Assembly: GCA_964486145.1 (NCBI GenBank)
Contig: CAZAMT010000042.1
Span: 1 to 20,414, forward strand
Length of the DNA stretch: 20,414 nt
Source of the DNA: CAZAMT01 sp964486145
GTDB taxonomy: Bacteria > Bacteroidota > Bacteroidia > Bacteroidales > JAAAOM01
Reading direction: 5' to 3'
The translations under genes were made by a program, and so were the position numbers. Below, in pieces: positions 1-9,098 of the stretch. The notes under the pieces were generated by a model. The model saw only the letters and a program-made list of their open reading frames with translations, ran no database searches and was not told the origin of the DNA. Each line of letters opens with the position of its first letter. Positions within the stretch are counted from its first letter, which is position 1.

Positions 1-109
1 TGAGATAATTACAGAGGCACACTGCGCTTTCGCATAGCTTCAGCGGAGCAAGCACTACCAGGATTGAAATAAGTGCCAAATTTCAGGTTTGGACATAAAT
101 TTTAAACAC

Positions 110-865
110 ATGAAATACAAAAAAGTATTGGGCATAGACGTTGGAGGTTCGGGTATCAAAGGGGCGATTGTCAAAACAAAATCTGGCAAATTAAAGACGG
201 AACGTCATCGCATTGTTACACCTCAGCCGGCCACGCCTGAGGCGGTTGCTGATGTTATCAATCAAATTGTTGCTCATTTTAAATGGGATGGGCCTATCGG
301 CATTGGATTTCCTGCTGCTATTCAGCATGGAATTGTTCGCACGGCAGCCAACATTGACAACAGTTGGATTGGAGTTAATGGCAATGAATTAATCTTTAAA
401 AAAACCGGATTGCCAGCATATTTAATCAACGATGCAGATGCTGCAGGCATGGCTGAGATGAAATTTGGTGCCGGGAAAGGGCACAAAGGAACAGTATTGT
501 TAATTACTGTAGGTACGGGCATTGGTACGGTTATTTACAGCAAGGGTAAGCTTGTTCCAAACACCGAACTTGGACATATTTTCATGCCAAATGGAAAAGA
601 AGGAGAATTGTTTGCTTCGGATGCAGCCCGTAAAAATGAAGATTTATCATGGGAGGACTGGGCCGAACGGTTTAACGATTATTTAAAATATCTTGATGCA
701 TTGTTCTGGCCGGATTTAATTATTGTAGGTGGTGGCGCAAGTAAAAAGGAGAAGAAATTTTTCCAGTTTTTAACAACAAATGCGGATGTTGTTGCTGCCG
801 AACTTCTAAACAATGCCGGAATTGTAGGGGCGGCCCTGGCCGCGAAAGCAAATCGCCCCAAATAA
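110..865 (+). CDS. ppgK: Polyphosphate glucokinase (ROK family)
   Basis: Predicted to phosphorylate glucose to glucose-6-phosphate in the cytosol, using inorganic polyphosphate (and probably ATP) as donor. The 251-residue protein shows the N-terminal phosphate-binding motif DVGGSGIKGA (from D10), the GIGFPA segment, the catalytic-type NDADAAGMAE motif (N107, D108), the glycine-rich TVGTGIGT loop, and ELGH at 153-156. It lacks the CxCGxxGC zinc motif of ordinary ROK sugar kinases, which is the normal state of the PPGK branch, and the length also fits that branch. The ATG at 110 is preferred; a TTG at 89 would add seven unlikely residues. It converges on recR with about 64 nt between them. Use of polyphosphate is inferred from the subfamily motifs; a plain ATP glucokinase is the alternative. 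Confidence 0.85.
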   Translation: MKYKKVLGIDVGGSGIKGAIVKTKSGKLKTERHRIVTPQPATPEAVADVINQIVAHFKWDGPIGIGFPAAIQHGIVRTAANIDNSWIGVNGNELIFKKTGLPAYLINDADAAGMAEMKFGAGKGHKGTVLLITVGTGIGTVIYSKGKLVPNTELGHIFMPNGKEGELFASDAARKNEDLSWEDWAERFNDYLKYLDALFWPDLIIVGGGASKKEKKFFQFLTTNADVVAAELLNNAGIVGAALAAKANRPK

Positions 866-929
866 CCATAGCCTTTACCATTCTTGTAAAATTCCGCCTA
901 ACCCGGCTTGGTTTCTGTTTTGCGTTTCA

Positions 930-1553
930 TCACACTGTAGGAACAAAAGGAATGCGGTTTGACAAGGATCGACCCAGGGTTATCTCATCCGCATATTCAA
1001 GTTCATCACCAACAGCTAAGCCACGCGCAAGGGTTGAAATTTTTATGTCATATGGCTGAAGTTTTTTATACAGGTAAAAATTGGTTGTATCTCCCTCCAT
1101 GGTTGTGCTCAATGCAAAAATCACTTCATAAATTTCATCGTTGCCCGACACTCTTTCGATCAATGGTTCAATATGAAGATCCTTTGGGCCAATGCCATCC
1201 AACGGACTTATTTTTCCTCCCAAAACGTGATACACCCCCTGGTATTGATGTGTATTTTCAATGGATAGTACATCACGAAGGGTTTCAACCACGCAAATGA
1301 GCCCCTTATCCCTTTTCGGACTGGCACATATCTCACATTGATCCGAATCTGAAATGTTATAGCATGTCTTGCAAAATTTAACATTTTCTTTCAGTTCAAT
1401 AACTGAATTTCCAAAGGTAATGGCATCTTCCCTGTCCTGATGAAGCAGCCATAAAACCAATCGAAGAGCAGTACGTTCACCGATGCCTGGAAGCTTTGAA
1501 AATTCATGCACAGCTTTTTCCAACAATTTGGATGGATATTTATCTATATACAT
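930..1553 (-). CDS. recR: Recombination mediator protein RecR
   Basis: RecR works with RecO (and RecF) to load RecA onto SSB-coated single-stranded DNA in gap repair. The 207-residue length is normal. In order it shows the helix-hairpin-helix KLPGIGERTA (about 20-29), a C4 zinc finger with C61, C64, C73 and C76, a Toprim domain starting around ICVVETLRD, and the conserved C-terminal stretch TLARGLAVGDELEYAD followed by the Walker B-like tail. Nothing is missing. It is a single gene divergent from the symporter; a good -7 box (TAATTTTG on the minus strand, at 1572-1579) lies about 20 nt upstream of the ATG. Confidence 0.96.
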   Translation of the reverse strand: MYIDKYPSKLLEKAVHEFSKLPGIGERTALRLVLWLLHQDREDAITFGNSVIELKENVKFCKTCYNISDSDQCEICASPKRDKGLICVVETLRDVLSIENTHQYQGVYHVLGGKISPLDGIGPKDLHIEPLIERVSGNDEIYEVIFALSTTMEGDTTNFYLYKKLQPYDIKISTLARGLAVGDELEYADEITLGRSLSNRIPFVPTV

Positions 1554-1571
1554 ATTTTTTTTTTAATAGTG

Positions 1572-1579
1572 CAAAATTA
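1572..1579 (-). promoter_or_regulatory. Putative -7 box of the recR promoter
   Basis: On the minus strand these bases read TAATTTTG, an exact match to the Bacteroidota -7 consensus TAnnTTTG, about 20 nt before the recR ATG. No convincing TTTG -33 box sits at the usual 19-20 nt spacing, so only the -7 element is claimed. Confidence 0.45.
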
Positions 1580-1705
1580 CAACACATTTTTTTGAATATT
1601 CCGAAAACAATTGTTTAACCGAAGGGCGTATGAGCAACAATTCATTTTAAACGTTGCATTTTTTAACTATCCTTGCAGGTCAAATAATTTAAGATAACGG
1701 GTCAC

Positions 1706-3163
1706 ATGTCATCTGGATTGATTTTATTTATTATACTTGGTTACTTTCTGGTGTTAATTTTGATTTCCCAGGTCACCGGGAAAAGAGCGGATAATGCTGC
1801 ATTTTTCATTGGCAATCGGCAATCGCCGTGGTATATAGTAGCTTTTGGAATGATTGGCGCCTCTCTTTCGGGCGTTACATTTATTTCGGTTCCCGGTTGG
1901 GTAGTCGATAGCCAGTTTTCTTATATTCAGATGGTTATCGGATACCTGTTCGGTTATTTTTTTATTGCCAATGTGTTAATGCCTATTTATTACCGGCTCA
2001 ACCTTACCTCAATATACACTTATCTCGAGCAACGTTTCGGAATGACAGCATATAAAACCGGAGCTTCGTTTTTTCTAATCTCCAGGGTAATTGGTGCATC
2101 CTTTCGGTTGTTCCTTGTTGCTAATGTATTGCAGATCGCTGTTTTTCGTTCATGGGGCGTCCCATTTTTTGTAACTGTAGTTGTAACCATTGTATTGATT
2201 TGGTTTTATACATTTCGTGGAGGCATTCGAACCATTATCTGGACCGATACTATACAAACGGCATTTATGCTCATTGCTGTTGTCCTGGCTATCTTTTTTA
2301 TCAGTCGCCAACTGAACGGAAATTTTGTGGACATTGCAAAAATGGTAATGCAGAGCGATCATTCTCAAATATTTTTTTGGGACTGGCGCATTGAAAAGAA
2401 TTTTTTTAAGCAGTTTTTCGGTGGGGCATTCATTACCATCGTGATGACAGGGCTTGATCAAGACATGATGCAGAAAAATCTTAGTTGCCGGAACATCCAT
2501 GAAGCAAAGAAAAACATGTACTGGTTTAGCGCATCACTTATTCCGGTGAACCTGATTTTTCTGTCCCTCGGCGCATTGCTTATTATTTATTCGCAAACAA
2601 CAGGGTTAAATATACCCGGCAGATCAGATGATTTGTTCCCGTTTATTGCACTCGAAGGCAGTTTATCGCCCATTCTTGCGGTTTTCTTTGTGCTGGGTCT
2701 TGTTGCGGCTGCTTATTCAAGTGCTGACTCTGCTCTGACCGCTCTTACTACCTCGTTTACCATTGATATTTTAAACACCAGGCACCTTACGGAAGATAGG
2801 TTGAAACGTCTGAGAATACGGGTTCACTTATTCATTTCCGTTCTTTTAGGAATTGTCATCCTGATTTTTGAAGCAGTAAATGATCAAAATGTAATCAGTG
2901 CACTCTTCCGGGTAGCCGGTTATACCTACGGTCCATTGCTTGGCCTTTTCGCTTTTGGTCTGTTCACCCGTTTTAAGATAAAACCTTCGTTTGTGCCGGT
3001 CATTGCCGTTGTATCACCGGTAATTACATATGTTGTGAATCATTATTCAGAAGTATTATTCAACGGCTATCAATTTGGTTTTGAACTACTAATAGTCAAT
3101 GGAATTATTTCATTTGCAGGTTTTTTCATCTTTCGTGAAAGTTCGAAAAGTAACCGGATTTAA
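1706..3163 (+). CDS. Sodium:solute symporter (SSS family)
   Basis: Inner-membrane secondary transporter expected to couple Na+ entry to uptake of a small solute. The 485-residue protein is a run of about 13 hydrophobic segments beginning immediately after the start, as usual for the SSS family. Family signatures include GASLSGVTFISVPGW (around 51-65), the FRGGIRTIIWTDTIQT segment in the middle, and AAYSSADSALTALTTSF (TM8-type sodium-site region with Ser/Ala/Asp). The substrate cannot be read from sequence; sugars, sialic acid and other solutes all occur in this branch. It stands alone, divergent from recR and convergent with alaS. A weak TA-TC-CTTG element at 1668-1675 may be its -7 box but lacks a well-spaced partner. 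Confidence 0.88.
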   Translation: MSSGLILFIILGYFLVLILISQVTGKRADNAAFFIGNRQSPWYIVAFGMIGASLSGVTFISVPGWVVDSQFSYIQMVIGYLFGYFFIANVLMPIYYRLNLTSIYTYLEQRFGMTAYKTGASFFLISRVIGASFRLFLVANVLQIAVFRSWGVPFFVTVVVTIVLIWFYTFRGGIRTIIWTDTIQTAFMLIAVVLAIFFISRQLNGNFVDIAKMVMQSDHSQIFFWDWRIEKNFFKQFFGGAFITIVMTGLDQDMMQKNLSCRNIHEAKKNMYWFSASLIPVNLIFLSLGALLIIYSQTTGLNIPGRSDDLFPFIALEGSLSPILAVFFVLGLVAAAYSSADSALTALTTSFTIDILNTRHLTEDRLKRLRIRVHLFISVLLGIVILIFEAVNDQNVISALFRVAGYTYGPLLGLFAFGLFTRFKIKPSFVPVIAVVSPVITYVVNHYSEVLFNGYQFGFELLIVNGIISFAGFFIFRESSKSNRI

Positions 3164-3347
3164 TATTTACCTGTAATGCCATTTTTTTTGAAATACATAA
3201 ACCGGGAGAATTAAGGCCCTGGTAAATTTTTGGTTTTCACCTATTACCATTATTTGCTTAATGAAAAACAACTCCTTAATTTATTTTCGATCACTTGCAG
3301 GGCCACGTATTTCGCAGCGGTACATGGTTTTAAACTGATGTAAAATA

Positions 3348-5975
3348 TCAAAAGTTCTTAATATATTCTTTTGCTTTTTGAAGTGCATTTTTTATACCTT
3401 CCGGCTTTTTGCCACCCGCCGTTGCATAAAACGGTTGCCCACCGCCTCCGCCTTGAATTTCCTTCGCGATCTCCCGTATTATTTTGCCGGCATTCAATTC
3501 ATGCTGTTTTATCAGATTTTCCGAAATCATCAAGGATAGCAAGGGTTTTTCTTTTACCCTGGCACCAATTGCCATAAACAGGTTTTCCACTTCATTTTTC
3601 AACTGAAAACTGATGTCTTTGATGGCCGCGGCATCATCCAAATCGATTTCCTTGACTATTACATTTATCCCATTGAGCGATTCCATGCTGTTCATCAGAT
3701 CTTCTTTCACAAATTTAGATTCCTTTTGCAAAAGTTCTTCAAGCTTTTTACGGTATTCTTCTCTTTCCTTTATCGTATTTTCAATGGATGAAAGAATATT
3801 ATCGGGTTTTGCCTTAAGTGTAACCTGGAGGTTTTCGATCAAATCTTCTTTTTCATCCAGGTATTTCTCCACTCCTTCACCGCTAATAGCTTCTATACGT
3901 CGTATCCCGGCAGCGATCGAGCTTTCAGAAATAATTTTAAAGAACCCGATGTTGCCTGTGGCATGAGCGTGTGTTCCGCCGCACAGTTCTACCGAATCGC
4001 CAAACCGAATAACCCTGACAACCTCTCCGTATTTTTCACCAAACAAAGCCATGGCACCCATGTTCCGGGCCTTATTCATTTCAATTTCCCTGTGTTCTTC
4101 CAGGTGATGATTTTCACGAATTTCTTGATTAACCAGATGCTCAATTTCCCTCATTTCTTCTTTTGATAGTTTTTGAAAATGAGAGAAATCAAACCGCAAA
4201 TAATCGGGATGTACCAACGATCCCTTTTGTTCAACATGCTCGCCCAGCACCTTTCTTAACGCATGATGCAAAAGATGGGTTGCCGAATGGTTATTCGCGG
4301 TATTAAATCGTGATTGTTTATCAACAATTGCTTTAAATGTTGAAGAAGGATTCGATGGAAGTTTATTCGTAATATGTACGATAAGGTTATTTTCTTTTTT
4401 TGTATCAACGATTTTTATTTTTTCATCCCCAGAAACAAGAAAACCTGTGTCGCCAATTTGACCACCGGATTCACCATAAAAAGGTGTCCGGTTAAAAATG
4501 AGCTGAAATTGCTCTTTACCTTTGCCTTTTACTTTTCTGTATCGGGCAATCATAACATCCGATTCAAGAATATCATACCCGACAAACTCCTGTTCTTCAT
4601 TATTCTGCAGTACTACCCAGTCTGACATATCAACAGCAGCGGCACTTTTGGCTCTTTTCTTCTGTGCATTCATTTCTTCTTCAAAACCAGGTATATCCAC
4701 TTTTAACCCTTTCTCCTTCAGGATCAATTCTGTCAAATCAAGCGGAAAACCATAGGTGTCATAAAGGACGAATGCATCCCTTCCTGATATTTGCACATTA
4801 CCCTTTTCGTTAGCCTGGTCGATTAAAGAATCGAGAAGTCGAATACCGTTGTCAAGGGTCCGAAGAAATGACAGTTCTTCTTCCTTTATGGCATTTGAAA
4901 TTAATTCTTGTTGCCTGACCAGTTCCGGATAGGCACCTCCGAGCGTATCAATTAGTGCCGGCAGCAATTTAAAAATGACAGGCTCTTTCAGGTTGAGGTA
5001 CGTATAATAATAACGTACTGCCCGGCGCAATATTCGTCGTATTACATAACCCGCCTTGTTATTGGAGGGTAATTGTCCGTCAGCAATTGAGAAGGAAACA
5101 GCTCTTAAATGATCTGAAACCACACGCATGGCAATATCCTGCTTTTCGGCAACTCCATATTGAATTCCGGATAATTGTGATAATTCCTGAATGATTCGCT
5201 GAAACAAATCGGTGTCATAATTTGAAGTCTTACCTTGTATTGCCATGCACAATCGTTCAAAGCCCATTCCAGTATCAATGTGTTTTTGTGGAAGCATTTC
5301 CAAATCACCATTGGCCTTTCGGTTAAATTGTATAAAAACAAGGTTCCAAATCTCAATAACTCGCGGGTGATCCATATTTACCAGTTCGCTGCCATCCAGG
5401 TGTTTTCTTTCATCATCTGCACGCAGATCCAGATGTACCTCCGAACATGGGCCACAAGGTCCGGTATCTCCCATTTCCCAAAAATTATCTTTCTTTGAAC
5501 CGGGTAAAATCCGGCTATCCGGAAGAAACTGTTTCCAATATTGCATCGCCTCATCGTCTTTATTCGTTTTATCCCGCGGATCACCTTCAAACACGGTGGC
5601 GTACAGCCTATCCTGTTCAATCTTCAAGATGTTAACGAGATAATCCCATGCATATTCTATAGCCTCCTTCTTGAAATAATCGTTGAATGACCAGTTTCCC
5701 AGCATCTCGAACATGGTATGATGGTACGTATCATGTCCAACCTCTTCCAGGTCGTTGTGCTTGCCTGAAACCCTCAGACATTTTTGTGAATTGGCAACCC
5801 TGGAAAACGAAGCTTTTTTATTAGCGAGGAAAATGTCTTTAAACTGGTTCATTCCGGCATTTGTAAACATCAGCGTAGGGTCATCTTTTATAACCATCGG
5901 TGCTGATAATACAATTTTATGTTGTTTCGACTGAAAATAATCAAAGAAAGATTGTCGTAGTTGTTTCGAATCCAT
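3348..5975 (-). CDS. alaS: Alanine--tRNA ligase
   Basis: Class II aminoacyl-tRNA synthetase that charges tRNA-Ala and edits mischarged Ser/Gly. The 875 residues match the full-length bacterial enzyme. The N-terminal catalytic core starts with LRQSFFDYFQSKQH and includes MFTNAGMNQFKD and the WEMGDTGPCGPCSE segment. The editing domain keeps its zinc ligands: HSATH (H563, H567) and CGGTH (C665, H669). The C-terminal C-Ala/DHHA1 region ends with the glycine-rich GGGGGQP motif. No truncation or frameshift was seen. It is divergent from the M23 operon, an arrangement often seen in Bacteroidota. A weak -7-like box (minus strand TATGTTGG, 6012-6019) is the only promoter candidate noticed. Confidence 0.98.
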   Translation of the reverse strand: MDSKQLRQSFFDYFQSKQHKIVLSAPMVIKDDPTLMFTNAGMNQFKDIFLANKKASFSRVANSQKCLRVSGKHNDLEEVGHDTYHHTMFEMLGNWSFNDYFKKEAIEYAWDYLVNILKIEQDRLYATVFEGDPRDKTNKDDEAMQYWKQFLPDSRILPGSKKDNFWEMGDTGPCGPCSEVHLDLRADDERKHLDGSELVNMDHPRVIEIWNLVFIQFNRKANGDLEMLPQKHIDTGMGFERLCMAIQGKTSNYDTDLFQRIIQELSQLSGIQYGVAEKQDIAMRVVSDHLRAVSFSIADGQLPSNNKAGYVIRRILRRAVRYYYTYLNLKEPVIFKLLPALIDTLGGAYPELVRQQELISNAIKEEELSFLRTLDNGIRLLDSLIDQANEKGNVQISGRDAFVLYDTYGFPLDLTELILKEKGLKVDIPGFEEEMNAQKKRAKSAAAVDMSDWVVLQNNEEQEFVGYDILESDVMIARYRKVKGKGKEQFQLIFNRTPFYGESGGQIGDTGFLVSGDEKIKIVDTKKENNLIVHITNKLPSNPSSTFKAIVDKQSRFNTANNHSATHLLHHALRKVLGEHVEQKGSLVHPDYLRFDFSHFQKLSKEEMREIEHLVNQEIRENHHLEEHREIEMNKARNMGAMALFGEKYGEVVRVIRFGDSVELCGGTHAHATGNIGFFKIISESSIAAGIRRIEAISGEGVEKYLDEKEDLIENLQVTLKAKPDNILSSIENTIKEREEYRKKLEELLQKESKFVKEDLMNSMESLNGINVIVKEIDLDDAAAIKDISFQLKNEVENLFMAIGARVKEKPLLSLMISENLIKQHELNAGKIIREIAKEIQGGGGGQPFYATAGGKKPEGIKNALQKAKEYIKNF

Positions 5976-6042
5976 ATAACAAAAATTTTTAATATGCGTA
6001 TTATTTTTTCACCAACATAATTTGATTCAGCTAAATAACAGG

Positions 6043-6074
6043 TTTGTAAAATTAATTTATTTCCTTTAGATTTG
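6043..6074 (+). promoter_or_regulatory. Bacteroidota-type promoter of the M23/capA operon
   Basis: TTTG at 6043-6046 and TAGATTTG at 6067-6074 are separated by 20 nt, matching the Bacteroidota sigma-ABfr consensus (TTTG at -33, TAnnTTTG at -7). Transcription should begin near 6081, giving a leader of about 40 nt before the ATG at 6121. It lies in the alaS/M23 divergent gap and points into the five-gene operon. Confidence 0.72.
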
Positions 6075-6120
6075 TCTCACGTCACAAAAAATTGTGCTTT
6101 CATCTAAAAAACCCGATTGT

Positions 6121-7074
6121 ATGTCAAACAGTTTCTTCGAATATGATGAACAAACATTAGAACTCAAGAAGGTTAAAAAAGGGCTGAGATACAACATTTT
6201 ACAATTGTTGAAATTTACAGCTATTTCGTTATCCGGCTCCATTATCATTTTTTTATTATTCAGTGAATCTGTCAATGGCAAAAAAACAAAAAGACTTTTA
6301 GATCAAAAAGAAGAACTGCGTGAAAATTATTCACGATTAAAATCTGAAATTATCGAGATTCAGACTGAAATTTCAGATCTTCAAACCAAAGACGACAATT
6401 TATACAGACCCATTCTCGAATTGGATCCCCTGGCAATTGATATTCGACAGGCTGGATTTGGTGGTGCTGCACGACACGAAATACTGAAATCAATTTCCGA
6501 TGGAAATTTTGCAATCGACGTTGCCGAGGAAATTGACCAATTAAACAGCCAGTTGAAAGTGCAAATTGAATCATACAAATCTGTGATTAAAAAAGCGATT
6601 GAGAAGGAAAAAAAGATTGACTGTATGCCTGGGATTCAGCCGGTTTCAGTACGCCATTTTAGTAGGATTTCAGATTACTTTGGATGGAGAAGAGATCCGT
6701 TTAACGGTGAGAGAAGAATGCATTACGGTGTTGACCTAACCGGCTCCAGGGGCTCTCCGGTTTATTGTACGGGAAATGGCGTTGTAACACGAGCTGAATA
6801 TGCCCGGGGTTACGGGAATTTGGTGGAGGTTGATCACGGTTATAATTTTAAAACCCGGTATGCTCATTTAGATAAAATTACGGTACATGCAGGTCAACAA
6901 CTAAATCGCGGAGAAATCGTTGGCAACCTTGGTAATACAGGTAGATCTACGGGCCCTCATTTACATTATGAAGTTCGCTACGGAAACAAACCGGTAAATC
7001 CTTTGGATTATTACAGAAATAACCTGTCAGCCACCGAATATGACCAGATGATAGAACTTTTCGCCTCAAAGTAA
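6121..7074 (+). CDS. Membrane-anchored M23 (LytM) peptidase, copy 1 of 3
   Basis: Predicted zinc peptidoglycan endopeptidase tethered to the inner membrane with its catalytic domain in the periplasm. The 317-residue protein has a short basic cytoplasmic tail, one transmembrane helix (about 29-48), a coiled-coil stalk (about 55-90), a DDNLYR motif at 91-96, a GFGG loop, and a C-terminal LytM domain. The zinc/catalytic residues are present: H201 and D205 (HxxxD), H249 (YAHL), and H280/H282 (HLH), so the enzyme should be active. The ATG at 6121 is chosen over an upstream GTG at 6094 because the resulting N-terminus aligns with copies 2 and 3 and falls after the promoter. It is the first gene of the operon, 26 nt from copy 2. 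It is the most divergent of the three. Confidence 0.9.
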   Translation: MSNSFFEYDEQTLELKKVKKGLRYNILQLLKFTAISLSGSIIIFLLFSESVNGKKTKRLLDQKEELRENYSRLKSEIIEIQTEISDLQTKDDNLYRPILELDPLAIDIRQAGFGGAARHEILKSISDGNFAIDVAEEIDQLNSQLKVQIESYKSVIKKAIEKEKKIDCMPGIQPVSVRHFSRISDYFGWRRDPFNGERRMHYGVDLTGSRGSPVYCTGNGVVTRAEYARGYGNLVEVDHGYNFKTRYAHLDKITVHAGQQLNRGEIVGNLGNTGRSTGPHLHYEVRYGNKPVNPLDYYRNNLSATEYDQMIELFASK

Positions 7075-7100
7075 CGTAACCTGTAAAAAATCTTTTCAAT

Positions 7101-8072
7101 ATGCCTAAAAGCAAATATCGCTTCAATCCCGAAACACTTAGCTATACCAGGGTTGAGCACACAACAAGGGATAAATTAGTAAAAGTATTTACCTATGTTG
7201 CAGCCAGTTTTGTGGTTGCTGTTTTGTTTAATATTGTTTTTAATTTCTTTTTTGATACTCCAAAAACCAAGGGGTTAAAAATGGAAAACAACCAACTTCT
7301 ATTTCAATACACGCTATTGAATGAAAGATTGGAACAAATCAACAAGGTTCTTGGTGATCTCAGGGAACGTGATGACAATATATACCGAACCATTTTTGAA
7401 GCTGAACCCTTACATAAATCAATCAGAGAAGCCGGATTTGGTGGTGTAAACCGCTATAAAGAGCTTGAGAAGATGAAAAACTCCGAAATTGTTATCTCAA
7501 CTGCAAAAAGATTGGATGACATTATGAGTAAAACATATGTTCAGTCCATTTCTTATGATAAAATAATAACCCTTGCCCGCAACAAAGAAAACATGCTGGC
7601 TTCGTTACCGGCAATTCAACCTATTTCTAACGATGACCTCACCCGCACTGCCTCTGGTTGGGGATACCGAATTCATCCCATTTACAAGATCCGAAAGTTT
7701 CATTACGGCATGGATTTTACCGCCCCCACAGGAACAGAGATTTATGCAACTGCTGATGGAACAATCGAAGATATTGATAAGTCAAAAAGAGGATACGGAA
7801 ATAAAATAATTATCAATCACGGGTTTGGATACAAAACCCTGTATGCTCATCTATCAGGGTTTACAGTAAAGCAAGGACAAGACGTAAAACGAGGTGATGT
7901 TATCGGATACGTAGGAAATACCGGATTATCTACCGCCCCGCATTTGCATTATGAAGTTCTTTTAAATGACAAAAAAGTCAACCCTGTCAATTACTATTTT
8001 AACGACCTTTCTCCGGAAGAATATGATAAAATGATTGAATTATCCCTGCGAGCAGGGCAATCATTTGATTAA
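7101..8072 (+). CDS. Membrane-anchored M23 (LytM) peptidase, copy 2 of 3
   Basis: This 323-residue paralog of its two neighbours is a predicted periplasmic peptidoglycan endopeptidase. It starts with the short motif YRFNPETLSYTRV, followed by a transmembrane helix (about 28-50), a coiled coil, DDNIYR at 91-96, the AGFGG loop, the IQPI linker and an intact LytM domain with H201, D205, H250 and H281/H283. The C-terminus carries the motif NPVNYY followed by EYDKMIEL, shared by all three copies. No Shine-Dalgarno sequence precedes the ATG, as expected in this phylum. Gaps to copies 1 and 3 are 26 and 32 nt, consistent with co-transcription. Its separate role cannot be told from sequence. Confidence 0.91.
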   Translation: MPKSKYRFNPETLSYTRVEHTTRDKLVKVFTYVAASFVVAVLFNIVFNFFFDTPKTKGLKMENNQLLFQYTLLNERLEQINKVLGDLRERDDNIYRTIFEAEPLHKSIREAGFGGVNRYKELEKMKNSEIVISTAKRLDDIMSKTYVQSISYDKIITLARNKENMLASLPAIQPISNDDLTRTASGWGYRIHPIYKIRKFHYGMDFTAPTGTEIYATADGTIEDIDKSKRGYGNKIIINHGFGYKTLYAHLSGFTVKQGQDVKRGDVIGYVGNTGLSTAPHLHYEVLLNDKKVNPVNYYFNDLSPEEYDKMIELSLRAGQSFD

Positions 8073-8104
8073 TCATTTTACTTGCAATAATCATTCAATT
8101 TGAC

Positions 8105-9082
8105 ATGGCAAAGTCAAGATATTTCTTCAATCCACAATCACTTCGATATGAAAAACTAAGATTTTCATATCAGCAAAGAATTAAGCAGATTACAAGAAAA
8201 ACACTGCTGGTTTCTTCAGGTGCATTGATGATACTGTATGTGGCATCATTCTTTATTGAGTCTCCTAAAACAAAAAAACTGAAAAATTTTCAATCCGAAC
8301 TCTTGATGCAGTACGATGTTTTAAACCATACCCTGAATGAATACGAAGATATGCTTTCAGGTATTCGGTTCAATGATGATAATGTGTACCGGGTGTATTT
8401 TGAGGCAGAACCCGTACCCGAATATGTTCGAAATTCAGGTATTGGAGGAACGAACAAATATTCATCCATTCAGGGACTGGAAAACGCCGATGTGATCATT
8501 AACACAGCAATAAATGTGGAGCGTTTTGAGAAAAAGTTACTGATACAAAGTAAATCATTTGATGAAGTTGTTGAAATGGCGATGAACAAAGAAAAGGTTT
8601 TAGCGGCAAGACCCGCCATTCAGCCCATATCATTAAATCAACTGACACGGTTTGGATCTGCTTTTGGAATGCGGATGCATCCAATACTAAAAGTCCGTAA
8701 AATGCACGAAGGTATTGATCTAACTGCACCAAGAGGAACACCGGTATTTGCTTCAGCAGACGGGACAATTATTGAGGCACGATATACACCTTTTGGTTAT
8801 GGTAAAAAAGTTGTTATCAATCATGGTTATGGTTATAAAACCCTTTATGCCCATTTAAGTGAATTGAAGGTTCAGGCCGGACAAGTAGTAAAAAGGGGCG
8901 ATGTAATTGGTCATGTTGGAAGCACAGGCAGGTCAACCTGTCCTCACCTTCATTATGAAGTTAATTTACACGGAAGACCTGTCAATCCAATTAACTATTA
9001 TGCAAACGACCTCGCTCCGGATGAATACGACAAAATGATTGAAATGCTCTCCCAAAGTGATCCCAGTTTTGATATCAATTAG
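8105..9082 (+). CDS. Membrane-anchored M23 (LytM) peptidase, copy 3 of 3
   Basis: This third paralog has 325 residues: N-terminal motif YFFNPQSLRYEKL, a transmembrane helix (about 33-52), a coiled-coil stalk, DDNVYR at 91-96, a GIGG loop, and a LytM domain with H201, D205, the YAHL histidine and H281/H283. All zinc ligands are present, so activity is expected. It looks closer to copy 2 than to copy 1 through the LytM domain (for example DVIG and NHGYGYKTLYAHLS segments). The stop codon is TAG, 16 nt before the capA-like start, so translation may be coupled. The three copies could cleave different cross-links or be controlled by different partners through their stalks; that is inference. Confidence 0.91.
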   Translation: MAKSRYFFNPQSLRYEKLRFSYQQRIKQITRKTLLVSSGALMILYVASFFIESPKTKKLKNFQSELLMQYDVLNHTLNEYEDMLSGIRFNDDNVYRVYFEAEPVPEYVRNSGIGGTNKYSSIQGLENADVIINTAINVERFEKKLLIQSKSFDEVVEMAMNKEKVLAARPAIQPISLNQLTRFGSAFGMRMHPILKVRKMHEGIDLTAPRGTPVFASADGTIIEARYTPFGYGKKVVINHGYGYKTLYAHLSELKVQAGQVVKRGDVIGHVGSTGRSTCPHLHYEVNLHGRPVNPINYYANDLAPDEYDKMIEMLSQSDPSFDIN

Positions 9083-9098
9083 GTACCGGTTATATCCC

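Noticed and set aside
4..72. A 22-codon open frame at the left edge ending at TAA 70-72, possibly the tail of an upstream gene
   Set aside because: In that frame the first codon of the window (1-3) is itself TGA, so it cannot extend leftward without a frameshift. Another frame gives only 11 residues to TAG at 35-37. Neither is recognisable.
959..1300. 113-codon plus-strand frame inside recR
   Set aside because: It is a shadow on the opposite strand of a clearly conserved recR and has no family resemblance.
3215..3304. Inverted repeat GGCCCTG (3215-3221) / CAGGGCC (3298-3304) and a small hairpin GGTAA/TTACC (3221-3248) between the symporter and alaS
   Set aside because: The 7-bp arms are 76 nt apart and neither structure is followed by a T-run on either strand, so a terminator cannot be supported; chance is likely.
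9039..9098. TTG start at 9039 for the CapA-like gene, overlapping the third M23 gene
   Set aside because: It would put 20 charged or mixed residues before a clear signal peptide; ATG at 9099 or 9108 fits export.
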